20,433 nucleotides of DNA from Candidatus Rokuibacteriota bacterium (GTDB lineage Bacteria; Methylomirabilota; Methylomirabilia; Rokubacteriales; CSP1-6). Positions 13,943-20,433 of this stretch are shown here, piece by piece; the first letter of the stretch is position 1; every line of letters starts with the position of its first letter. A program made the position numbers and the translations under genes. Below the pieces are notes generated by a model. The model did not search any database. It was not told where the DNA came from and worked only from the letters and a program-made list of their open reading frames with translations. The stretch lies in the NCBI GenBank assembly GCA_003221435.1, contig QHRS01000026.1, positions 11,982 to 32,414 of the forward strand. Reading direction: 5' to 3'.

Positions 13943-14500
13943 ATGTGGAAGTGGTTAATCCCGCTGTCGGTAGTGCCGGTCATCGCGCTGCTCGCCTACG
14001 GCTTCCGGGTGAACCCGCGCGATATTCCGTCGCCCCTCGTCGGCCGCCCCGCCGCGCCCTTCGCGCTGCGGACCTTCGACGGCGCGCCCGTCATGCTCGA
14101 GAGCCTGCGCGGCCGGGTCGTCGTGCTGAACTTCTGGGCCTCCTGGTGCTCTCCCGCTTGCTACGACGAAGCGCCGACGCTCGAGCGGTCCTGGCGCTCG
14201 TATCGCGGTCGGGGCGTCGCCCTTGTCGGCATCGCGATCCAGGACAAGCAGGAGGCGTCCCAGAAGTTCATCTCGGACTTCAGCCTCTCCTTTCCGAACG
14301 CGCCCGACCCGGACGGCAAGGTTTCGGTCGACTACGGAGTCTACGGCGTGCCGGAAACGTTCTTCATCGACCGGACGGGGCGGATTCGCCTCAAGCACGC
14401 GGGGCCGATCAGCGACGAGCTGTTCCGGACCGAGGTGGAGAAGCTTCTAGGGGAGCCGGCGCTCGATCCGAGCGTCGACAGTCAGGAGAAAGGAGGGTAG
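13943..14500 (+). CDS. ccmG: Periplasmic thioredoxin-like CcmG/DsbE with CxxxC site
   Basis: A 185-residue TlpA/DsbE-type thioredoxin anchored by one N-terminal helix (about 4-20), expected to reduce apocytochrome or CcmH thiols in the periplasm. The fold is clear: GRVVVLNFWASWC (57-69), cis-Pro137 in YGVYGVPETFFID and the final DELFRTEVEKLL helix. The active site reads WCSPACYDEAP, with cysteines 69 and 73, so three residues lie between them where the family has two (WCxPC). The nucleotide sequence TGC TCT CCC GCT TGC is unambiguous. It starts 1 nt after ccmF and has ccmH just downstream. The family is secure; the unusual spacing may alter redox behaviour. Confidence 0.93.
   Translation: MWKWLIPLSVVPVIALLAYGFRVNPRDIPSPLVGRPAAPFALRTFDGAPVMLESLRGRVVVLNFWASWCSPACYDEAPTLERSWRSYRGRGVALVGIAIQDKQEASQKFISDFSLSFPNAPDPDGKVSVDYGVYGVPETFFIDRTGRIRLKHAGPISDELFRTEVEKLLGEPALDPSVDSQEKGG
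14491..14496 (+). promoter_or_regulatory. Shine-Dalgarno of ccmH
   Basis: AGGAGG lies 8 nt before the GTG at 14505 and within the end of ccmG. It supports the GTG start of ccmH. Confidence 0.8.
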
Positions 14501-14504
14501 TCCA

Positions 14505-15002
14505 GTGAGCCACCGGTGGGTGGTGAGGATTCTGGTTGTCGCCGTGGTCGCGGGCGGAGGCCTGGGCGCGCAGAGCGCGACGGCGGACGCGGCGCAGGAC
14601 CGCCCCCCGGCGGCGGGGACCGTGAATGCGGACGCCGTACGCGAGGTCGCGGCGCAGCTACGGTGCGTCGTCTGCCAGAACCTCTCGGTCGCCGACTCGC
14701 CCTCCGAGATGGCAAACCAGATGCGGGGCATCATCCGCGACCGGCTGGCCGCGGGGGAGCCGCCCGAGCAGGTGGTCCAGTATTTCGTCGACAAGTACGG
14801 CGAGTGGATTCTCCTGGCCCCGCGAGGGCGTGGGTTCAACATGATGGTCTGGGCGGCGCCCGTCGTGGCCGTGCTCGCCGGTCTGATCGCCGTCGGCGTC
14901 CTGCTGCGGCGCTGGACCCGTCCCCGTCCCGCGCCGCGGGCGGGCGGCATCGATCCGGTGTTGCGCGAGCGCATCCGCCGCGAGCTGGAGTCCGAGCCCT
15001 GA
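14505..15002 (+). CDS. ccmH: Cytochrome c maturation thiol protein CcmH
   Basis: A 165-residue periplasmic protein with the family motif LRCVVCQN, cysteines 54 and 57, which binds and reduces the CXXCH thiols of apocytochromes. A signal peptide or anchor covers about 7-28, the helical CcmH domain about 40-108 includes PEQVVQYFVDKYGEWILLAP, and a C-terminal membrane helix (about 113-132) is followed by a basic tail. It is the short form; the TPR part of the fused E. coli CcmH is a separate gene downstream here. The GTG start at 14505 has a good ribosome site. A 91-nt gap without a convincing gene separates it from ccmI. Confidence 0.95.
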   Translation: MSHRWVVRILVVAVVAGGGLGAQSATADAAQDRPPAAGTVNADAVREVAAQLRCVVCQNLSVADSPSEMANQMRGIIRDRLAAGEPPEQVVQYFVDKYGEWILLAPRGRGFNMMVWAAPVVAVLAGLIAVGVLLRRWTRPRPAPRAGGIDPVLRERIRRELESEP

Positions 15003-15093
15003 GAGACGCTGTGCCCTCTGCCGCGCGCTCGCGCATCCGCCGCGCGCCTCGAGCTCCGGCGGGCCCGGCCCAACCGCCACCCTCCGAGCACGC

Positions 15094-16026
15094 GTGACCG
15101 GGGTCTTCGTCGCCGCCGCCATCATCGCCGTCCCCGCGCTGCTGTTCGTCTTCTGGCCGCTCCTGCGCGGCGGCGACCGGGCAGCCGGCTTTCTCCCCCT
15201 GCCGCCGGACCCGCGCGAGCAGCTGCAGGAGGAGAAGGCATCGACCTACCGGGCGCTGCGGGAGCTGCAGTTCGAGCACGAGGCTCTGCACCTGTCGGCC
15301 GACGACTACGCGGCGCTCAGGGACCGGTACGAAACGCGGGCAGCCGAGATCCTGACCGCGCTCGACAACCTGTCGCCGGAGGGGGCGAGGCCAAGCCCTC
15401 GTTCGGCGCCCGCCGCGCCGGCGGGTCCCTGGACGCGTCGGCCCGTGACCATCGCCATCAGCGCGACCGCGCTGCTCGCCTTCGGCGTGCTACTGGGCCT
15501 CGGCGCCGCGCGCTACTCGGAGCCCGATCGTCACGCCGGCGTGCCGACGCCAGGATCACGGCGGCTCGCGCCGCCGCTCGGAACCGGGGCCGGGACCGAT
15601 GCGGCAGGGGCCGCGAACGCGCCGAAGGGGCCTGTCACGCCCGAGATGCTCGCCGGCATGCTGCAGGCCGCCCGCGCGAGCCTCCTCGGCGGCCGGTACA
15701 GCGAGGCGATCGCCGCGTACCAGGCCGTGCTCAAGCGTGATCACGGGAACGTCGACGCGCTCACCCACCTCGGCCTGATCGTCGCGATCGGCGGCCACGC
15801 CGACGCGGCGCTCGAGACGTTCGAGCGGGCGCTGGCGATCGATCCCAATTACCCGCCCGCGCTGCTCTACCGCGGGCAGCTCCTCTACGATGTCAAGAAG
15901 GACTACGCCGGCGCGGCCAGGTCCTGGGACAAGTTTCTCGCTGTCGTGACGGCGGGCGAGGAGCATGATCGCGTGGCCGCGCTCGCGAACGAGGCGCGGG
16001 CGCGCTCCCGCGGCGCCTCGAAGTAG
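15094..16026 (+). CDS. ccmI: CcmI-like TPR protein of cytochrome c biogenesis
   Basis: A 310-residue protein with the CcmI plan: an N-terminal membrane helix (about 4-22), the segment EEKASTYRALRELQFEHEAL with LSADDYAALRDRYE (46-80) typical of the CcmI N-terminus, a second helix (about 118-137), a Pro/Gly/Ala-rich linker (about 145-180) and tetratricopeptide repeats (about 186-290, for example YSEAIAAYQAVLKRDHGN and ALETFERALAIDPN). CcmI chaperones apocytochrome c for the CcmF-CcmH lyase. It is the last ccm gene, and its stop lies 8 nt before ligA. The GTG at 15094 is the first usable start. The family is well supported; the linker is poorly conserved in general. Confidence 0.88.
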   Translation: MTGVFVAAAIIAVPALLFVFWPLLRGGDRAAGFLPLPPDPREQLQEEKASTYRALRELQFEHEALHLSADDYAALRDRYETRAAEILTALDNLSPEGARPSPRSAPAAPAGPWTRRPVTIAISATALLAFGVLLGLGAARYSEPDRHAGVPTPGSRRLAPPLGTGAGTDAAGAANAPKGPVTPEMLAGMLQAARASLLGGRYSEAIAAYQAVLKRDHGNVDALTHLGLIVAIGGHADAALETFERALAIDPNYPPALLYRGQLLYDVKKDYAGAARSWDKFLAVVTAGEEHDRVAALANEARARSRGASK

Positions 16027-16034
16027 GACCGCCC

Positions 16035-18050
16035 GTGGCCACGAATGCTGACGCCGCGCAGCGGATCGCCGAGCTCTATGAGCAGATCCGCCACCACGAT
16101 TACGCCTACTACGTACAAGCGCGGCCGGAGATCTCCGACGCCGAGTACGACACGCTGCTGCGGGAGCTCCGCGAGCTGGAAGCGCGGCATCCCGAGCTGG
16201 CGACCCCGGACAGCCCGACCCGGCGGGTCGCGGGCCAGGCCGTCCTAGCGTTCACCCCCGTCGAGCACCGCGTCGCGATGCTGTCGCTCGACAACGCCAC
16301 CACCCCCGACCAGCTCCGGGAGTTCGAGGCGCGCCTCAAGCGCGCGATCCCCGGCGCCGAGTTCGACTACGTCTGCGAGCCGAAGATCGACGGCCTCGGG
16401 GTCGCGCTCCTCTACCAGGGCGGGCGCCTCGTGCGTGGAGCCACGCGTGGCGACGGGCGCGTGGGCGAGGACATCACGCGGAACCTGCGCACGATCCCGA
16501 GCATCCCGCCGCGCCTGCACGGTCCCCTCGCCCACGTGAGGGAGCTGGAGGTGCGGGGCGAGGTGTTCATGCCGCGCGCGAAGTTCCTCGAGCTGAACCG
16601 GGAGCTCGAGGAGCGGGGCGAGCCCGCGTTTGCGAACCCGCGCAATGCCGCCGCCGGGGCGGTGCGGCAAAAGGACCCGGACGTCACCGCGCGCCGGCCG
16701 CTCGACATCCTGCTCTACCACGTGAGCTCGATCGACGACTCACGCATCGCCGGGCACTGGGAGATGCTCGAGGCGCTCCGGCAGAGCGGATGCCCGACGA
16801 GCGACCGGGCCGCACGCTGCGCCGACGTCGACGCCGTGATCGACTACTGCCGCCGCCTCGAGGCCGAGCGCGACGCGCTCCCGTACGAGGCGGACGGCGC
16901 GGTCGTGAAAGTCAACCCGCTCGAGCTCCAGCGGCGGCTCGGCGAGACGGCTCACCACCCGCGCTGGGCGATCGCGTTCAAATTCGCCGCGCGCCAGGCG
17001 ACCACCGTCGTCCGGTCGATCAGCGTGAAGGTCGGCAAGACCGGGGTCCTCACGCCGGGCGCTCAGCTCGATCCCGTCGAGCTGGCCGGTGTGGTCATCC
17101 GCAACGTCAGCCTCCACAACGAGGACGAGGTCCGGCGCAAGGACATTCGGGTCGGCGACACGGTGCTGATCGAGCGCGCCGGCGACGTGATCCCATACGT
17201 GGTGCACGTCGTGGCGGCGCGCCGGCCGCCGGGGACGGTGCCGTTCGTCTTTCCCGATCACTGCCCGTCCTGTGGCGGGCTCGTCTTCCGTCCGGAGGGC
17301 GAAGCGTACTGGCGCTGCACGAACAGCGCCTGTCCCGCCCAGCTCAAGGAGCGGCTCCTTCACTACGGCTCGCGCCGGGCGATGGACATCGAGCACCTCG
17401 GCGAAAACGTCGTCAACCAGCTCGTCGACCGCGGCCTGGTGCGCGACTTCGCCGACCTGTACGGTCTGACCGTGGCGCAGCTGGCAGAGCTGGACCGGCT
17501 GGGCGAGAAGTCAGCCCGCAACCTGGCCGATGCGATCGCCGCGTCTCGCCCGCGGGGGCTCACCCGGCTCCTGAACGCCATCGGCATCCGGTTCGTCGGC
17601 GAGCGCGTCGCGCACCTCCTCGCGGTGCGCTTCGGCAGCATGGAGGCGCTGGCGGCCGCGAGCCGGGAGGAGATCAGCCAGAGTCACGGCATCGGCCCGC
17701 AGATCGCCCAGTCGGTCACCACGTTCTTCGCCGAGCCGAGGAACCGGGAAATCATCGGTCGGCTCCGGCAGGCCGGCGTCGCTATGGCCGAAAAGGATGT
17801 CCCCTCCGGTCGCCGGCTCCTGGCCGGCAAGACGTTCGTGCTCACCGGGACTCTCGCCTCGATGTCGCGTGACGCCGCGAAGGAGGCGATCCATCGCCTC
17901 GGCGGACAGGTTACCGGAACGGTGTCAAAGAAAACCAGCTACGTCGTGGTCGGCGAGAATCCGGGATCAAAAGCCGGGGACGCGAAACGCCTTGGCGTCG
18001 AGACGCTCGATGAGTCACAATTACTTGAGTTACTGAGCCAAAGCTCCTGA
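16035..18050 (+). CDS. ligA: NAD+-dependent DNA ligase
   Basis: A 671-residue ligase that seals nicks in replication and repair. Domain Ia, with the Y-Y-V...I-S-D-A-E-Y-D NAD+ site (25-39), precedes the adenylation domain with the nucleophile Lys117 in EPKIDG. The OB fold follows (about 325-405), then a zinc finger with Cys410, Cys413, Cys428 and Cys433, helix-hairpin-helix repeats (about 445-585) and a BRCT domain (about 594-671, with KTFVLTGTL and SYVVVGENPGSKAGDAK). The length is standard. The GTG start at 16035 lies 8 nt after ccmI, so it may be co-transcribed with the ccm operon, an association without a functional link that I know of. The assignment is secure. Confidence 0.98.
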   Translation: MATNADAAQRIAELYEQIRHHDYAYYVQARPEISDAEYDTLLRELRELEARHPELATPDSPTRRVAGQAVLAFTPVEHRVAMLSLDNATTPDQLREFEARLKRAIPGAEFDYVCEPKIDGLGVALLYQGGRLVRGATRGDGRVGEDITRNLRTIPSIPPRLHGPLAHVRELEVRGEVFMPRAKFLELNRELEERGEPAFANPRNAAAGAVRQKDPDVTARRPLDILLYHVSSIDDSRIAGHWEMLEALRQSGCPTSDRAARCADVDAVIDYCRRLEAERDALPYEADGAVVKVNPLELQRRLGETAHHPRWAIAFKFAARQATTVVRSISVKVGKTGVLTPGAQLDPVELAGVVIRNVSLHNEDEVRRKDIRVGDTVLIERAGDVIPYVVHVVAARRPPGTVPFVFPDHCPSCGGLVFRPEGEAYWRCTNSACPAQLKERLLHYGSRRAMDIEHLGENVVNQLVDRGLVRDFADLYGLTVAQLAELDRLGEKSARNLADAIAASRPRGLTRLLNAIGIRFVGERVAHLLAVRFGSMEALAAASREEISQSHGIGPQIAQSVTTFFAEPRNREIIGRLRQAGVAMAEKDVPSGRRLLAGKTFVLTGTLASMSRDAAKEAIHRLGGQVTGTVSKKTSYVVVGENPGSKAGDAKRLGVETLDESQLLELLSQSS

Positions 18051-18087
18051 CCCGGAGTGTCGCCGACATGCCAGCCTGACCAGGCCT

Positions 18088-18093
18088 GGGAGG
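18088..18093 (+). promoter_or_regulatory. Shine-Dalgarno deciding the TTG start of the AAA ATPase
   Basis: GGGAGG lies 7 nt before TTG 18101 but 13 nt before the next in-frame GTG (18107), so it favours the TTG. It overlaps a 10-bp palindrome, CCAGGCCTGG, just upstream. Confidence 0.7.
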
Positions 18094-18100
18094 CCGAGCT

Positions 18101-19036
18101 TTGAGCGTGGAAGCCTACTGGGAGCTGAGCGAGCCGGCGTTCGACAATTCCCCGAACCCGAAATTCTTCTACCCGTTCGCGCAGCACCAGGAGGCGCTGA
18201 TCCGGCTCGAGTACGCAGTCAGACATCGCAAAGGGTGCGCGCTGCTCACCGGCGAGGACGGCTGTGGGAAGACGCTGCTCGTGCGCCGGCTGCTTCACCG
18301 TCTTGAGCGAGAACGCTACGACGTGGGCCTCGTCGCGACCCCGTGTGGGAACGCGGTTGAGTTCTTGACGGAGGTCCTCTATCAGCTCGGCGTCGAGATC
18401 CGAGCGGAAGGCAAGCTCGGGCTACTGCACGTGCTGAGCGACCTTCTGTTCCACAACTACCAGGCCGGGCGCGACACGCTCATCGTGATCGAGGAAGCGC
18501 AGCTCATCGAGCACGCCAGCGTCTTCGAAGAGCTCAGGCTCTTGACGAACGTCCAGACGGACGACCGCTTCCTCGCCACGGTCCTGCTGGTCGGCTCGCG
18601 GGCCCTGCGCGAGACCCTCCGCCATCTCGGGCACGTCGAGCAGCGCATCGCGATCCGCTGCCATCTCGGCGCCCTCGATCTTGCGCAGACCGCGAGTTAT
18701 ATCGCGCATCGCTTGAAGATCGCGGGCTCGCTCAGCCGAATCTTCACCGACGACGCGATCGAGCTGATCTTCAAGCTGAGCGGGGGCGCGCCACGCCAGA
18801 TCAATAACATCTGCGACATCGCGCTCATGGTCGGCTACAATACGCGTGCGCTCGAAATCGACCCGAAGATCGTGGCCGACTGTGCAGAAACACCGGAGCG
18901 GGCTTCAGGGGAGGAACCGTCGGAGTCCTCGTCCCTCGGCGCGCGCCCTGCGACGGACGACGCCCCGCCCGGAGGCCGTCGGCCCGTCGATGCCGCGGCG
19001 GCGAAGGATCCCTGGTGGCCGCACAAGTACCTATGA
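18101..19036 (+). CDS. ExeA/XrtA-associated type AAA ATPase
   Basis: A 311-residue P-loop ATPase of the ExeA/AAA_22 group that accompanies exopolysaccharide and exosortase loci. The N-terminal YWELSEPAFDNSPNPKFFYP (6-25) replaces the usual FGL-x-x-x-PF-x-x-x-PD-x-x-x-Y entry motif. Walker A is GEDGCGKT at 51-58. Walker B is LIVIEEAQ at 127-134, with Glu where Asp is usual. Sensor 1 is in LLVGSRALRETL (162-173), and SGGAPRQINN (227-236) is the sensor 2 region. From about 263 a disordered Ser/Pro/Ala-rich tail ends in WWPHKYL; no peptidoglycan-binding domain is present, unlike ExeA. It lies 50 nt after ligA and 58 nt before a Wzz gene, which points to a role in polysaccharide export or assembly. 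The exact role is unknown. Confidence 0.88.
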   Translation: MSVEAYWELSEPAFDNSPNPKFFYPFAQHQEALIRLEYAVRHRKGCALLTGEDGCGKTLLVRRLLHRLERERYDVGLVATPCGNAVEFLTEVLYQLGVEIRAEGKLGLLHVLSDLLFHNYQAGRDTLIVIEEAQLIEHASVFEELRLLTNVQTDDRFLATVLLVGSRALRETLRHLGHVEQRIAIRCHLGALDLAQTASYIAHRLKIAGSLSRIFTDDAIELIFKLSGGAPRQINNICDIALMVGYNTRALEIDPKIVADCAETPERASGEEPSESSSLGARPATDDAPPGGRRPVDAAAAKDPWWPHKYL

Positions 19037-19094
19037 TGTCTCCCGCGTCGTGCCCGCCTGATCATTGCAGCGCGCGTTGATGGGACGGTAGCGC

Positions 19095-20433
19095 ATGGCC
19101 CAGTACGAAATGAACCTCCGGGACTACTGGCGCATCGTCCGCCGCCGCCGGGTCGCCATCCTCGCGTCGACCATCCTCGTGGCGGTCTTCAGCTTCTGGT
19201 TCGCGAAGCAGAAGGTGCCGACCTATCTGGCGACCGCGTCGGTCCGGTTCGAGCAGTCCACGTCCGTGACGGGGCTGCTCATCGAGGTGCTGTCGTTCTC
19301 GCCGGGCAACGACCCGATCGAGACGCAGGCGACGATCATCAAGAGCTTCCCCGTGCTCGAGCAGGTCGCCAAGCGGCTCGGCAAGCTCCCGGCCACGAGC
19401 GCGACGGCGGCGATCCGCGAGTCGAAGGCCTACACGGCGGTCATCGACTCGCTCGCGAGCCGGCTCAAGACCGGCCGCGTCGGCGGGACGAACATCATCG
19501 AGATCTCCGCCACCTCGACCAGTCCCCGCGAGGCGCGCGACACGGCCAACGCGGTGGCCCAGCTCTACAAGGAATACGCGGGGGCGCTCCGCAACGTCCG
19601 CATCACGGACGCGCGGCACTTCATCGAGCAGCAGCTCCAGGACATCGAAGCGCGGGTCAAGAAGACGGACGAAGAGATGTGGGCGTTCCGCGAGGCCAAC
19701 CGCGTGATCTCCCCGGGGGCGGAGTCCACGGTGCTGCTCTCGCTGTTCACGCAGCTCCGCGCCGAGATCGAACGGACGCGCGGGCAGCGCACCGAGCTGG
19801 AGTTGGCACAGGCCCAGCTCGCCCGCGGCGACGCGGCGCGGGACGACGCCCGCGTGCTCGTCGACGGGGCGAACCCGACGATTCAGCGGCTGCAGCAGAG
19901 CCTCGCGGAGCTGACCCTCGAGCGCAGCATGCTCGAGTTGGAGGTGACCGACCGGCATCCGAGGCTCCAGGCGCTCGACGACCGGATACGTAAACTACGG
20001 AACGAGCTGCGCCGCGAGGTCACCGCGCAGATCTCGCAGCTCAGGAGTCGCGAAGAGATCCTCGGCCGGCAGATCGGCGAGCTGTTCGAGAAGAACCGCG
20101 AGGTGCCGGCGATCGAGCTGGCCCTGCAGCGCCTGCAGCGCGAATCCAAGGTCAACGACGACCTCCTGACGCTGCTCAAGACCAAGCACCAGGAGGCGCT
20201 GATCAAGGAGGCCGAGCGGGTCGACGAGGTGACGATCGTGCGGCTGGCCTCCGAGCCGTCGGAGGCCGTCGGTGCCGAAGCGACGAGCAGCGTGCTGGCC
20301 GGCGCCCTGATCGGCCTGATCCTCGGGCTGGTCCTGGCGTTCGTCCAGGAGACCCTCGACACCTCGATCGGGACGATCGAGGACGTCGAGAGCTACCTCG
20401 ACGTGCCCGTCTTCGGCGTCATTCCGCACATCG
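19095..20433 (+). CDS. Wzz/GNVR polysaccharide chain-length determinant (partial, 3' end outside window)
   Basis: The frame is open from ATG 19095 to the window end, giving 446 visible residues. MNLRDYWRIVRRRRVAI (6-22) leads into a transmembrane helix (about 20-37), as in Wzz proteins. A periplasmic Wzz domain (about 40-160) is followed by long coiled coils (about 175-335). The GNVR-type block VPAIELALQRLQRESKVNDD lies at 337-356 and TKHQEALIKEAE at 363-374. The second transmembrane helix is at about 398-417. After it comes DTSIGTIEDVESYLDVPVFG and then VIPHI, the usual linker to a cytoplasmic BY-kinase domain, so the gene may continue as a fused tyrosine kinase. It should control polymer length in Wzy-type exopolysaccharide export. 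The in-frame ATG at 19080 stops at once, fixing 19095. Confidence 0.92.
   Translation, partial: MAQYEMNLRDYWRIVRRRRVAILASTILVAVFSFWFAKQKVPTYLATASVRFEQSTSVTGLLIEVLSFSPGNDPIETQATIIKSFPVLEQVAKRLGKLPATSATAAIRESKAYTAVIDSLASRLKTGRVGGTNIIEISATSTSPREARDTANAVAQLYKEYAGALRNVRITDARHFIEQQLQDIEARVKKTDEEMWAFREANRVISPGAESTVLLSLFTQLRAEIERTRGQRTELELAQAQLARGDAARDDARVLVDGANPTIQRLQQSLAELTLERSMLELEVTDRHPRLQALDDRIRKLRNELRREVTAQISQLRSREEILGRQIGELFEKNREVPAIELALQRLQRESKVNDDLLTLLKTKHQEALIKEAERVDEVTIVRLASEPSEAVGAEATSSVLAGALIGLILGLVLAFVQETLDTSIGTIEDVESYLDVPVFGVIPHI

Noticed and set aside
15003..15093. Possible small gene between ccmH and ccmI
   Set aside because: The frames there are Arg/Pro/Ala-rich, lack a ribosome site and match nothing I recognise; I see no gene or signal in this gap.
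18080..18089. Palindrome CCAGGCCTGG before the AAA ATPase
   Set aside because: A single 10-bp palindrome in GC-rich DNA with no promoter next to it; no support for a binding site.
1..20433. CRISPR arrays, tRNA or rRNA genes, insertion sequences, prophage or defence genes
   Set aside because: No spaced repeats, cloverleaf-like sequences, transposase motifs or phage genes were seen; the gene content and base composition are uniform across the window.

Overview
The window is very GC-rich DNA with mostly G/C-ending codons and frequent GTG and TTG starts. It comes from a Gram-negative-type bacterium: it carries a full System I (Ccm) cytochrome c maturation operon, a type II fatty acid operon and the start of a Wzz-type polysaccharide locus. 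There is no rRNA or marker protein that fixes the lineage. The gene content and style would suit Candidatus Rokubacteria/Methylomirabilota or a deltaproteobacterium-like lineage, but that is inference.

Layout. (1) Positions 1-463 hold the 3' end of an MFS (UMF1/Atg22-like) transporter on the + strand. It converges on the next operon across a short intergenic region with two hairpins and one copy of a 17-nt direct repeat. (2) Positions 568-8252, all on the minus strand, form one tight operon. In transcription order it reads yceD (DUF177), rpmF, plsX, fabH, fabD, fabG, acpP, fabF, an RNase III-like gene and an M50 site-2 protease. A near-consensus sigma70 promoter lies at 8308-8336. The operon links ribosomal protein L32 and rRNA-related DUF177 to fatty acid and phospholipid synthesis. 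(3) htpX, a membrane zinc protease, diverges from it at 8388. (4) Positions 9315-16026 hold ccmABCDEFGHI on the + strand behind a second recognisable promoter at 9271-9299. CcmABCD load haem onto CcmE, CcmF (with CcmH and CcmI) attaches it to apocytochrome, and CcmG and CcmH handle the thiols. ccmD (49 codons) is present although very short. (5) ligA (NAD+-dependent DNA ligase) follows at once at 16035-18050. (6) From 18101 to the window end an exopolysaccharide locus begins: an ExeA/XrtA-type AAA ATPase, then a Wzz/GNVR chain-length determinant that runs off the window and probably continues into a BY-kinase domain.

Most of the window is housekeeping, and I see no mobile element, CRISPR array, tRNA or rRNA. 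The main oddities are: the gene in the rnc position after fabF has lost four of the six catalytic acidic residues and the whole dsRNA-binding domain; CcmG has a CxxxC instead of a CxxC active site; a perfect 17-nt repeat sits at the ends of two convergent genes; a perfect dyad overlaps the ccm promoter; and fabD has a hairpin where its Shine-Dalgarno should be.
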